64,000 bases of DNA from Stratiolaelaps scimitus. Its lineage: Eukaryota > Arthropoda > Arachnida > Mesostigmata > Laelapidae. Every line of letters starts with the position of its first letter. Within the stretch, counting starts at the first letter, position 1. The notes beneath the pieces are model-generated. The model searched no databases, had not been told where the DNA came from, and saw only the letters and a program-made list of their open reading frames with translations. The position numbers and the translations under genes were made by a program. The stretch covers positions 1,364,001-1,428,000 of the forward strand of contig JABWDB010000015.1 of the NCBI GenBank assembly GCA_019614645.1, in the 5' to 3' direction. Below, in pieces: positions 1 through 12,699 of the stretch.

Positions 1-3000
1 CCAAACCCATAAACAGGACCTGCGATCCAAAGGAGACCTGCAATGCCCACTCGTGAGCACAGCATCACCTCACAGGTCCACGTCCCGGATACGCGTTTGG
101 TGGTATCCAGGCAAGCACACGCATGTGTGGCTGTCTAATCCAAAAGGCCAAACGTTCCAAATGTTAATTTGATTTTTCCCGCTGGCGCTTTCTTCTACCA
201 AGTCCCCCCTCTCTCTCTTTCTCCCTAACTTTCGTTCTGTCGCGATGGCTCTCCCGTCTCCGGCGCTGTCCATGCATCTTTCTAATTTAGCACTGTGCCC
301 TCGCAGTTTCTAGCGAGCGAGACCTCCCCGTATACCCAGGCAACTGCTGCCCTTCCTCGATGTCCAGGACGGGCTGGGCTTCAGGGTATACTCCCGATGT
401 CCATGGCCGGCAGCCCAACGGACGCCGTGACCCCACCTCCCCAACATGGACATCACCATGTAACGGCTCGTAGTCGCCCGTGGAAATGCCGCATTACATA
501 AGAATAATAAGAAGGGTGAGAATTAATCAAGGCGGGCAGGCCGGCTGCCTGACTGGCGTGTGTGTGTGTGTGGCATGTAATGAATAAATTTCTACTAATG
601 GTTGAATAGCGGAGCCAGCAGCAGCAGCAGCGGTGACCGCCGCCAATGTAGTAAGCAGGCATGACACTATACCACTAGCAAACTGAGCCAAACTGCAGAC
701 CGCAGCAATAGCGTGTCTGCCGTCAGCCTTCGGACAGTGGGACAGCCGTGGGCCGGGTGTCGCGAGACGGTCAGGGGTGGTAGACTCTCAGGGAAGTGGT
801 CGCCCCTGCGGAGGGTCGATGTTCGTGTCACTGAGTTTGCAACCGAGAGATTGAGAGATAGCTAGAGAGAGATAGAGACGACAGCGTGGCCGAGCGTATG
901 GGGTTTCGCGGACCACGTGGCGCGTAAAGCAGCGCGGGGTGTATGTACAGTCGCAGTGAGTGCGAAGGGCAGCAGTAGCAGTAGAAACCACTCCGAAGCA
1001 CAGTAGCCCAATTCGTTCCGGGTCCTTCGACCTCGGAGTGGCAAAGTGGAGAGTCGACCCACGAGCAGGGCGGAGAAGGCATAAACCAAAGAGGCCTGTC
1101 CCGTTCAGCAACTTCATGGGGCCCAGCCGTCCGCTAGCTGTTCCGCGACCGGTTAGCTTGGTGATGATTATTCGCGAACGAAGAACGGATACAGATTTGG
1201 ATCGTGCCGTAGTAACGAACGGTGGCAGTCTTCACCTCGGCTCGAGAACGCTTAGCAAAGCACTACTCATGCTGCGCCAGCTCCCATCAGCTACTGCCAA
1301 GTCACCACATGTAGGAGAAGCGAGGACTCAATGTAGGATCTATCTCGGATGCAGGGCTATCCTCCTCAGATGCGCGCCATCCTTCTGAAACCGTGTTTTC
1401 TCTCTCTCTCTCCCTTTCTTTCTAAATCAGCACTACTCTGTGTATTGCACGGTAGAAACGCAGGAACGCTGTATATTGTATATCACGGGAAAACAGCACA
1501 GATCGGGTGGCCGCGTGGACTTGACTCGATTCGACTTGCTTCGGATGATGTCAACTTGCCGGCAGACCACTGCAGCGGCGTCACATCGACTACATTCTAC
1601 ATCGCAAGCAAGCACACGGGCATTCCCCACCACTAGGGTCAGCGTAGGACGAATGGCGAGGCCGGGGATGCAGGCGACTCCCCGATGTCTGCAGCAAGCG
1701 CACCCCCCAAAAGCATCCCGGCGAACCCCAGTCCCCCGGGATCTTTCACCCGTTCCCCCTGACGACCCGGCCGTCCGTCCGTCCATCCGTCTGTCTGCGA
1801 TGAACGCCGCCGCATCCTCTAAAATGCGGGCGTCCCAACAAACAGGCCACATTGACAGGAAGTGAGTGAGTGAGCAGTTCAGACGAGCGACATGCGATGG
1901 GCTGGCCTGCAAGGCCCCACGGTCCAGGCCGATGCCGCCCCCTTCTCGTACCAGGCGCACTCTCTGTCCTGTATTGTCCTCTCGCTCGACCTCATTTCAT
2001 TTCCCCCTCTCTATCATCGAATACAAACTTTATTTCATTATTAAACATAGACACACACACACATACACGTTTGTGTACCACGCAGAATACATATATATAT
2101 ATAGCACGCCCATGCCCTTGGTGAGTGAGCCTTTCACTAAGTTTTGGAAGGAAACGAACACTGGAAGCCGGGGCAGGTCAGGCGGGGTAGCCGGGGTGCG
2201 CGATTTGCAGATCAGAACTACTCGGCAAATCAGCCCAAAGCAAAGACACAGGCCGGAAGGTCACAACCAAAGCTGAATGTGATTCTCATCATAACTGCGA
2301 GCGAGTGTAACGTGCGCATTGTACGATGGGACTCTACGATGCTACGCAAGTATTGGCTTCGATTGTCGAATGCCAATATTTCGCAGTACACTTCGATTGA
2401 AAGTAGCGCCTGTAGCTTGGGCACCTTAGCATCATCATTGCAAGGTTTGCTGTCGAATCGACATTCGCCGGAGTCATTGGGCCCTTCAACTTGCCGGACC
2501 CTTTAGCTTAGAATGCTGATATCTGATACAGCGTGTTATTGCATCTAGTCTACGAGGACTAGGATTAGATAAGCACATCGTAGTACACTATGATATATAA
2601 TAAATGCGAATAATAGTGGTGATTTGTACTTGAAAGAATCCCAAAGAAATACAGTCATTGTCAGCTGTTGTTGGTGATGCTATTTGTGTAGGCGACCTCA
2701 CACTGGGCCTGTTACGACTGTCAATTATAAGCTAGGTGCGCGAGTGAGCTCATTTGAACTACTTTGATGCTTGATGCATACACTATCTAAATAAAGGGCA
2801 TTTATTAATTATAGAAAATAAATTCTATCAGACGTCATTACACTCGACTGTGTGATCGTCTCGCGAGCTTCGCTGACGGCAATACGTTCGACAAATGGGG
2901 CGATTATTTTGTCTAGTTCAATCAACTGTGAGATCAGCTACGAAAAATTCACCCACTAATATTCTATTATCCATCTAACTACGATAACGAGTCATGGATA

Positions 3001-3064
3001 TTAATAATAACACCAATAAAAATAAACAACATTAAAGAAAAATCTTCAAGTAAAGCCCGCATCG

Positions 3065-3135
3065 ATTGGTACATGCTCCGTGGGATTTCAACCGGGGACC
3101 CAATGGTTTCGAGCCTGCGGCGTTACCCCTCGCTC
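3065..3135 (-). repeat. tRNA-derived SINE-like relic
   Basis: On the minus strand this segment contains GGTTGAAATCCCACG, close to the internal B-box of RNA polymerase III promoters, preceded by GGGGTAACGCCGC, which is loosely A-box-like. It does not fold into a proper tRNA cloverleaf as far as I can judge. A similar B-box block occurs at about 25,575-25,650, so the two may be relics of one SINE family. The call is inference from short motifs. Confidence 0.25.
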
Positions 3136-6100
3136 ATCGTATCTTACCGCGAGCGACTCAGGTTCAACAGGTCCGAATCGCGAAGAGGAGGCCAGTTAAG
3201 TTCGTAAGAGCTGTGCCGGCCACGGCAGGGTGTTGAAACATACATATATAAGGTTGCATGGCAGGCTGCAGTTCCAGTGTCCGGGGAGGTAACGGCGCAC
3301 AGTCTCGGCCCTTTAATGATTTTGGTTGGCCGCTAATGAACGGGTGCGAACGGACACCGCTTGCTCGGCACGCTAACGGAGATCGTAGCGGCGTCGATGA
3401 AAACTCAACGAACGAACGAACGAACTCAAGATGGACTGCGTACCAGCGAGCACCGCGAATGTCTTCAACGGGGCCTCCGCAAGGAGCAAGTCCCTGCGGT
3501 GAACACGATTATATTTCTGCTGATATTCATTCTGACGCAATGAAATGAAGTGTAACTGTGACGATTAGCCTAATTGAGGACCAGTCCAAGCGGTGAGTCA
3601 GGTCAGGGTCGTTGCGTACGGCCCAGTCGACCCGTTCTTCTCAGGCAAGATGAAGACGCATCTTGCTCCCGAGAGCCGTGCCTGAACGAAATGTGCGAAT
3701 GTTTATGTGAGAAATGCGCCCCAAAATGCGTTATTTGCGTCGGTCGCCGACTGCGTGCTATACGCAACGAGTGCAGTGGGTCACACATCAGATGAGATTA
3801 CCGCGCTGATAATAATAGCTGCAAGGGTGCTTTAGTTAGATTCGATGGAATCACCTGGTTAGGTGATATGTATGACCCACGCTGAAGTAAATTATACGTA
3901 TGAGTTAACGCTTTCAACAAACTCGAAAGTATACAAATGATATTCGAGGCGCAGAGTAATTACGCAGGATTCGAATTCAATCAGTGTGAATGCGGTTCTA
4001 AAACAATGACTGGAACGTAACATAAAAATATTATTAGGTAGCTAATTGATTTCGTATTCCAAAGCGGCCCAAGACGTTTGACCAGCTATATGCGATAAAT
4101 AATAGTAATAATTATAACGCGACGCAACCAGTGCTAATTAGTCACTGATGACTACGTTGGCGCGATAACATTGACACTTCTGATTGAGAAAACGGAGACA
4201 GCGTGGAATCGTGTGGAACTAGACCGGAGCTCGTCTGAAGCCCCCACAAATGTATCTAATAATTAGCAAAGAAAAAAATCAAATACTGACACATCGTTTA
4301 TGCAAGAGTTCGTACACAATTCTACAAATCTGTCCGATGACTTTATAAAATGACGATTTCGGCGAACCGGCGGTCGCTATCATGAGGCTTAGAACGCTAG
4401 AATGGACCGCGGCACTGAACTCTTGAACAGAACAGTGCCCAGAGGGAGCCATTCCAAGTCGATGCAACATTCTATCTCGTCCTTACACGGTCAAGAGAAA
4501 GCTGTTCTTTTATCTGTCGAACGTCGAACCAATGGAACATCTACGACGTGTCTGCATACAAACTCAATGAACTGGCACACACTCGGTGGCCCCGAACGTT
4601 CGCCGCGTCCCGCAATAGCACATATCTTGTCCATACGAAGCACGATACAATTGCCTCCTCCTCCTCCTCCTCGTCATTGCTAGACGAAACTAAATTCCAC
4701 CATGTGTTCAATCCCATAGAGTCCCATGATCGCATGTAGAGGAGAAGCACTCGCAGCAGCTGGGCAGGGACAAAACAGCTACAAGACGGCTGCAGTATAC
4801 GGCTAAGTGGAAAAAGTTGCCCACAGCGGAAAACGAGCGGGTTCCTCCCCCAGAGGTTTGTACAACGATTTCATCGATTCTTTACTTCAACCGGTGATTG
4901 ACTCGAGTTTCAATGTGTCCCTGGCCCGCAATCAACAAACCTGGTCATCTCGTCCTTGGGACCAAGCGAAACACACGGATAGAAATCCGCTCCTTTGCCC
5001 CAGGAATATCGAGTCCGAAAGGGCGCCCGAACGACCACTGCCGGATCTAAAAAGGGGTGGCAATCTCACAGAGGATAAAGCCACTCGATCCTACCATAAA
5101 TCCTATTAATGTGCAGCAGAAGCACACGGCCTCCAAATGCGCGGTGGCAGCGCCGCATCGAGAACCAGCGATCATTCGCGCTCGACATATGCACGTACAA
5201 GATGTCAACATTGAATATCTTTCTTGTTGCCTCTGCGAAGCAATACCGCCAACGAAAAAGGAAACTACTATTTCGCAGAAATAGGTCGCTGCCCGTAACG
5301 AAATCCCCGCGACCCTTCATAGTCGGCGTCCATTCAACAACGAGATCGAAACATCGAAAGCAGCCAAGGGGGAGAGAGAAAAAAAAACTCAATTATTTGT
5401 ACACGTATGTTGGCCAACATGGCCGAAATGCATATCTTGAGGCAGAGCTTGGCGTATTGAAAAGTTCTCGAGAAACACATTGCCGCTGGCAGTGAATAGG
5501 CATTGGCGAACCTGCGGCGGCAGCTGGCTCTCCCGCCGCTATTCTCCGATGGTGATATTCACCGATATGAACAAACGTGCGCCTCCGTACACACCGCTGT
5601 CCTGGGGATCTCGGAACGCGTAGCGTCGCGAATACCGCACCGGGGCGCATCTCTCCAGAGAGGGCGAACGATGGGAGGGACCTCACCGTCGCTGCCGTTG
5701 TCGTTCTGCTTGCTTGTTCCGCGGCAGACTCCAGTCACACTCGAGTCGAATGTCTTAGCTGGATATGCAAGCTGTCAAACGATGGTGAGCCGCCGACAAC
5801 GATACGGAGGGTGGTACGAGGATGAAATAAGGAGTACATACCCGTATATGGTGCGAGCGGACCGCCGTATACGAGCGAAGGATCGGGCCACGGGCGAGCG
5901 GGAAACGAACCAAGACAACGCAGTTGGAGAGAGAAGATGGAGGCAGGAACATGGTTTTCAGCTTATGCTACTGCTACTGCTGCTGCCATAGTCGTCCTTG
6001 CTACCACGCTTCGCAGTCCATCCGAATGAGAGCTATACATCTCGAGTCCCTGAAACTCCCCGCCCCAGACCCGTGTGGGTTGGCCCTTCCATGCTCGTGG

Positions 6101-9100
6101 TGATGGGCTGATATGGGCATCGCAGTATGGTGGCTGTTGGGCGCGCACTGCAGCCAGACTGGACTGGGTAGCATAGCCTGGGTTAGACGATGCTGGGTGT
6201 TGTGGCCACTATGAAGATTCAACTGGCGAAGAACGCTCGACGGGCGTACAGATAATGCTATTCAGAGAGGCAGGCAGCCTGACAGTTCGCGCAGGCTTTT
6301 TCGGGCCACCCTATGAGCTAGGCGTATTCTCACCCGGCGATATTGTATTTGGCTAGTGCAAACGAGAAGTCTATGCCGGCAGATGCGATCAGAGGCGGCG
6401 GAAGCCTCAGTGAAGACGAGGACATGGGTTTCTGGAGCGACTGAAGGGGCCTCCAGGTAGTGGTGCTGCGAATGACCACACAGGGGGTTATCGAGGCGTC
6501 GCTGCCTGAGATAGCTAGAGGATACACGGCTGTTGTTATCCCTACCGATGCGACAGTGCCGTTCGGACCAGAGTGCACTAGTCGTAAAGAGAGAGTGGTG
6601 CAGAACGGGTGTAGCTAGCGACGAAACGTCCGCCCGACTACGCCTGCTGCAGCCGTGCATATGGAAGTCTGGTGTACAGGCGCGACAGGGCGGTGACCGG
6701 CAGTGTTGGCCGGCGCGAGCTTGTCGTTGGGGATTTTTTCCTCTTTGGAGCGAGGTCTAGCCGCCAGGGCCAAGCCTCAGACGAGAGAGTGAATAACGCA
6801 AATGACGTTGATAGTCGGATGAAGGTTAGAGGGTTGGTTGTCGCGTAGAGATGACGCTTTGGGGTCTCGCTAAGACGCAAACACCTTGGGCGCAGGGCGA
6901 AATGGCCTGACATCGCGCACCCGATATCTCCGCCGGGGTGCACTCGTCAGGGCTACTAACGATGTACAGCCACGGGCACGGCACCAAAAAAAAAAACAAC
7001 CACGAACAGCTCGTAATTAGACAAGGAAGGAATATTCGACGACGGCCTGACCGAAGCGATATAATATAAGGCAAATCTGCAGGAATAGCACGTGCACATG
7101 CTATTATACATGCGTGAATCGGCCGCCCGACGACGCCGTGCAGCTGGCACTACCAGCGCTCGCAGAACCCACAGGCAACTTTAGCGTGGTCCTTGGCCGT
7201 GACGCCCACCCGCGACTGGCGGCAGTGTTGATCGGGGCGAGATATCTTTTTACGGGGCTGGTGGCCGTTGGGGGCCGAACAGAGGGAAAACAGACGAAGC
7301 TAGCGAAAATAGGGAACTCGCTGTAGGGCCATGGAGCTGAGGTGGATAGCGCGAACGTTAGCTGATTAGGAGAGCGAGATAGTGGTAATATGGACTAGAT
7401 GGAGAGATCTGCGGATCTATGCTGTACGCTTATGCCCTGTTTGCGCTGTTGTGTGCTCTGCCACGAACGGCCATGAGCGCCATGAGGATACACGATGGAC
7501 CAGCTGCCTACACGATTGGGCAGGGGGGTTTGGGCGCTGGGAGGGGGTGGGGGGTGGGTGGAAACGCCCCAGAAGGAAACGTCGAGCAGGCGTTAGCCAG
7601 TGTAGACAGTTACAGCGACGACAACGATGAAAACAGCGCGAAGGGAGGGGACAGCGGAGAGTTATACGGGGCCTGGGTCTCATGCAGTAGGACACGGGTG
7701 ACAACCTAATTACTACAATGACATGGACCACCATGATAAGCCGACGAGCCGGCCAGGAGCGATGCCGGCGCTGTGCGAAGAGAACCGAGGCTAGGCAAAG
7801 CAAGGCAAGGCAAGGCTCGCTCGAGGAGAGCGAGGTCATCACTAGGCCACACTGCAAGCAGCACAGTGCCTGCCGAGGCAGCGGGCAGGGGACGACGGCG
7901 AGAAAGACGAACGCGACTGCTGTGCATATGCCTTGGGCCTTACGGGCTTTGCTGGTCAGTGTGCGCCTGAGGGGAAGTCCTGCTGCAAAGGGCTAGGTTG
8001 GATGGGAAAAATATGTGATAGGATCTTTGAGCGCCGCTCTGCTTGGTGCCTTACTGGCCAGCCCTGGCAAAGCAAGCGGCAACGGGAGAAAGCAGCGACA
8101 AGCAAACGTGAGAGTACAGGCGCACACCGATACCGACTCGCACACAATTCCGTCATAGGAGAAGAGTTGTGTCTCGTTGTGTTCTTGCAGCGCTGGGGAC
8201 AGGTCGAGCCGGAGGGGCAAGCCAATGAGTCAGCGGTACGTAGCGGCCCGAATTGACCCAACCTAGGTATTCATCGAAGCACGGCCGGTGCAAGAAGCTA
8301 CCGCCACCACGACTGCAGTGGACTAGGAGTCCGCCACCCGGGAGTCAAGGTGGAGGAGATCTCGAAAAGAGAGATCATATGGGATTGAGCTAACGGCAAC
8401 GAGCGAACGGCGAATACTACTTACACTGCAATGTATTTATTGTAGGGAACATGAGCGAGATGGCGAAGTAGCGAGTCACGAGAAAGAGAGAGAGAGATAG
8501 AGAGAGAGGGTGAACATGATACTGATAGCTGCTAAACACCTCGGAGAATATCTGTGATAGTGGAAAATTGTGCTGCGATTGCAACGACAAGCGCTTGCCT
8601 TCCGTTCGTCCAACGAGTGATCAGTCACGTCTCCGGCCCACCCCCCCGGCTACCCCCGGCTACCCCTATACGCTTATCGTGCCCCCTGCCCCGTCGTCGG
8701 CCTGTGCTCCTAGCGTCATGGCGAACAGACGAATAATTGTGTTGCCGACCGTACGCATGCGAGTATTGTATTATATAATGCTAACGTAGTGGGTTGTCCA
8801 CGAAGAATCCCGCGGCAACACCGGCTGACCAACGAATCCCTCTTGCCTAGCAGGGAACATGGGCCGCTTGCTCATCGACTTCCTCTCCGCGCCCCTGTTT
8901 GTGTTGGCGCCAATGATTCGTATATATATATATATACATATATGGGCAGGCATACTTTCAGGTGGCCGGCATATATGGTGGCCGCTGCTGCTGCTACCGC
9001 CGCCGCCAACGGCATCCGGCCAGAGACGGCGCCGGCAGCCGGGCGAACTAAACGTGCGGGTGTCTCTGCTGGAGAAACGGTGAACGGGGTGCCGGTCATC

Positions 9101-10476
9101 ATGGCCCACCGGCTGATGACACTACCGTGTTCATTTCCGTCCAAGATCATCAAGCGTTGTCCTGCGGCAGTATCGCCAACGTCCGCGGGGTCGGCCAGGG
9201 GTTAGAGGTCTTGCCACATCGGCTTGGCCAGCTTGAGGCTCGAATGCAACGGCCAAGCTAAAGGCAACGACTCCGCTGGCGGCTATGGGCACCGGCCGCG
9301 GCGATCGGTGTTGCTGGCAATGCAACACCCGTCGCCACCTTAGGCAGCTGATAGTCGGTCACCTCAGATGGGCAGGAATCCGTTCGCTAAAACTGCGACG
9401 GCAGTTCTATATAAGAATTAAGGTTTTTGTTATGTCTGTTGCCTATTGGTGTCAAGCACGCCTTTCAAGGTGACAGGCAGATGAGGGGTGAATGATCACT
9501 TGAAACAATGATGGCGAAGTGATGATTTCTCAAAATGAAGCACAACACGAAAAAATGACAAAAACAAAAAAAAACAAATGACCAACGTCTTCACCTCCGT
9601 GCCCAGTACCGAGAAGCACCTTCAACGCTGAACCCGGCCGACCCTTCCGTTAAAGCGCGCCCTGCACGCAGATATAAATTTCGCAAACATTTACATATGC
9701 AAATCAAGGAGATACAACGCATTCCCAAAAAACATTTCAACGCAACGATGAAGAAATATGTCAAATAGAAAGACCATTAAAGTGAGCAGATGCCAACATT
9801 CTGGCTCCGCACGATCCTTAACAGGCCGCCAGAGAGTGGTTGTGACGGCGGGACAATGAGACAGGGAGAGAGACAGAGAGAGGGTAAGGCCAAAGGAAGA
9901 AACAGTTTTCTTTCATGGCCGCCGACCTGACTCACGTAGGGACGCGCCACAACGGCCCTTGCTGATGCGGGCCCCGGTGGTCGTCAGCACTCCGGCACCG
10001 GTGGCTTGTATAACCTAACGGTTATACACGGTGCGGAAACGGCAGGATAGATGTGGTGGTGGTGCAAGACAGCGAGACGACATCGAGAACAAGAACGCAG
10101 GCTAGCTACTTGCAGTCAGTCAGTCCTCCACAACAGCAGCAGCAGCAGGAGACGAGAAAACGTGGGGAGAACTTGTCAGCTTTGTGTGGTGCGATCGGCC
10201 AGCAGCGTTGGCCACGCGGCCACTTTTATGTTCGCCAGGGGCAACCTCTTGGGGCTTCCAATCTGCTTGCCCATCTAGCAGGCCACCTACGACCCTGTTC
10301 TGCTTGCTGTGCTGGTAGTTGTTGTGGCACGGACATCGTGACAACGGTCGCTAGCCGGAGAGAAGGGACGGCTACATCGACCATACCATACTGCTGTCCT
10401 CTGCGGCTCGATTGGTGTGGCGATTCGACCGGACTAGAACACTGGACCAGATAGCCACTAGCCGACTAGCACGTAA

Positions 10477-10481
<5 letters not shown>

Positions 10482-10525
<44 letters not shown>
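10482..10525. repeat. (TA)n microsatellite
   Basis: An uninterrupted TA dinucleotide run of about 44 bases. The YIYIYI open frames crossing it are artefacts of the repeat. Confidence 0.95.
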
Positions 10526-10527
<2 letters not shown>

Positions 10528-12497
10528 CTATAGCTGGTAGGCACATACAGTTGGGCAGAGTTGACTGAGCTGCAACACGCTGTTCTGCCATACGAATCAA
10601 CAAACCCACTCGACTCACTGCTACGGTGGTCAGAGACTTCAGCGACGTCTTCGCCACTCATTGATAGAAGCCAATCTTGTGCCGTTTTCTACGTCCGAGT
10701 CTCCTTTGGCCGCTAGCTCGTTTGCTGCTGCGACGGTCGCCGCTGTTAGGGCTACAACTCCTATTATTATTATACAGAAGGCAACAACTTCTACCCCCAA
10801 CAACTACTGCTCTTTTCAAAGCTGACCATGAGCCGAGCCCCTTCGGTAGGCTCCTCAGTACCGCTACAACAACCGCTCTCTCACTCCTGGAAGTGTTACC
10901 ACTATGGCTACTTTAGCCTTGCTATAGGCGCCGTATCCTGGCCTTCTCCCCGGCTATCCCCGGCCGGCTTCGCCGTGGCCAGCCACCCGCCATGGAGATT
11001 TAGACGGTCATAAACCATCCCGGTAGATGGGAGTGCGCCCTGTGGAGGTGAGTGGGACGGCGGGGGTTAGACATTGTTACTGACGGTGAGTGTGTCCGGC
11101 CGAAAACGAGTGTCTCGCTATAGCAGAATTCACATCGGAACCATCACTATCACCACCGTGTATTGTGTGCGCTGGCTCCACGGCGAGTGCTTGTGCGTAC
11201 TGGCATTGTTTGGCAAGGTAGGCCAAGATGGGAGGTTCTGCTCACTGCTATAAAACTGTGATGAGATGGATCGAAGATACTTCACTCGCAGGTCGAAGCC
11301 TCCGAGGCGCGTCGGCTCCTCAGTCGACTCGCGCCGACCGCTCGTTGAGCTGGTTGGTATACCCCACGCGCCGGTAAGTACCTAGTGTAGCTTAGTGCTG
11401 CCACGAAATTTCCTCTCTCGGTATTGGCAGGGAGAAATAGAGGGATGCTAGCGTCCTCCGAGCCAGCTTCCACTAGCGGAAGCCGACACACACACACCCT
11501 ATGGCGCTCCAACCCCCGAGCCTTAATACTGTCGGGAGGCTAGGGACACAGGAACGAGAGGAGGACAGAGAGAATAAATGAAGGGAATAAGACAATACGA
11601 GGGGACCCTTATATCTTCGCTTTTTCTCGCTCCGAACGAGACCAGCCACTCACTCTATGGGCACACGCATAGACGAACTACATATAGACGACGTTCAAGA
11701 GACGAATGACCTACCCCACTGCTCCTGTATGCTTACCAGTACGAGGATGACTGTCTCGTAGGTGAGACGACGGGACAACCAGCTCCGTTTTGGGCTCGAA
11801 TAAGACTACGGCACTGTCAGCCAATAGCACTCAGAGGAAACGAACGAGCATCTCTCTGTCGATCAGCGGCGGCGCTCCGCCGCTCAGCTCCCGAGGACTC
11901 ACCCTCCCCCCGGGAGCTCGGCCTGGAACTGGCCCAGCTCCCGGATCTTCTATCCCAGCCTAAGTTGAGCAGGAGAAAGGGATCTCGAATGATGACGCTG
12001 AGAAACTCGCTAAGAAACATCCCCCGGGGGAGAGACTGCGTCACTCCTCTACATCTCTTTACCCTTCACTAACTCCTCTTGAGCTGATCCCCGATCCCCG
12101 GCCGCTTCGTCTGAGGTCGATACACCCACATATATAAGAGAGACACGCGCAACTTCCGAGTTGGTTTGCAGTTTTGCGGCAAAAGTTTTCCAATGACACG
12201 ATGGTTCACTCACACAACGAGGTCGTTGGTGAGCGACCACCAGACGGTCAAGAGGATATTTGCAGGGCGTTGTCGTGTGCTCTTACAAACGACTTATAAG
12301 CAAGCGACGACTTATAAACACTTATGAACACGTTCTTCGCTCGAAAAACGATAAATTGCCCCATTTACATAGAATATTGTATTCTAGCACCCATTATTGT
12401 ACTTCGTCATTAAATCCATTTCAATCATACATAATTAAGCCGTAAGCAACGCAGACTATTATAGGACAAGGACAAATAAAATAAAAAAAGCATATTA

Positions 12498-12503
12498 TTT
12501 TAT
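12498..12503 (-). terminator. POLR1A poly(A) signal
   Basis: The minus strand reads AATAAA about 200 bases downstream of the POLR1A stop codon at 12,700. It is the first canonical hexamer I see after the stop, so it probably defines the 3' end of the transcript. The cleavage site itself cannot be read from sequence. Confidence 0.6.
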
Positions 12504-12699
12504 TTGTAACGGCTAAACTCGGTACACTCGTTCGAGTTGATACTGAAATCAGCGATGACTTCGTCGGGGTCAACCTTCCACAGAGCAAAGACATTCGATA
12601 GGCGGCTTATGAGTGCCGGACATCGTACGCCATCTGTCACTGGTCCAACGAAATGAATAACAACCCTGATATGTAGTCTGTTCATCTCTACGCACATCA

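Larger units (their letters stand above)
1..12490. other. gene-poor GC-rich intergenic region
   Basis: I see no supportable gene here. Open frames are short, overlap on both strands, lack recognisable domains and have no consistent splice-site partners. The stretch holds scattered low-complexity sequence: a (GA)-rich run near 8,481-8,509, AGGCA-type short repeats near 7,795-7,816, a (TA)n tract at 10,482-10,525 and a tRNA-promoter-like relic near 3,065-3,130. It could contain untranslated exons or the far end of a neighbouring gene, but nothing in the sequence shows it. Confidence 0.6.
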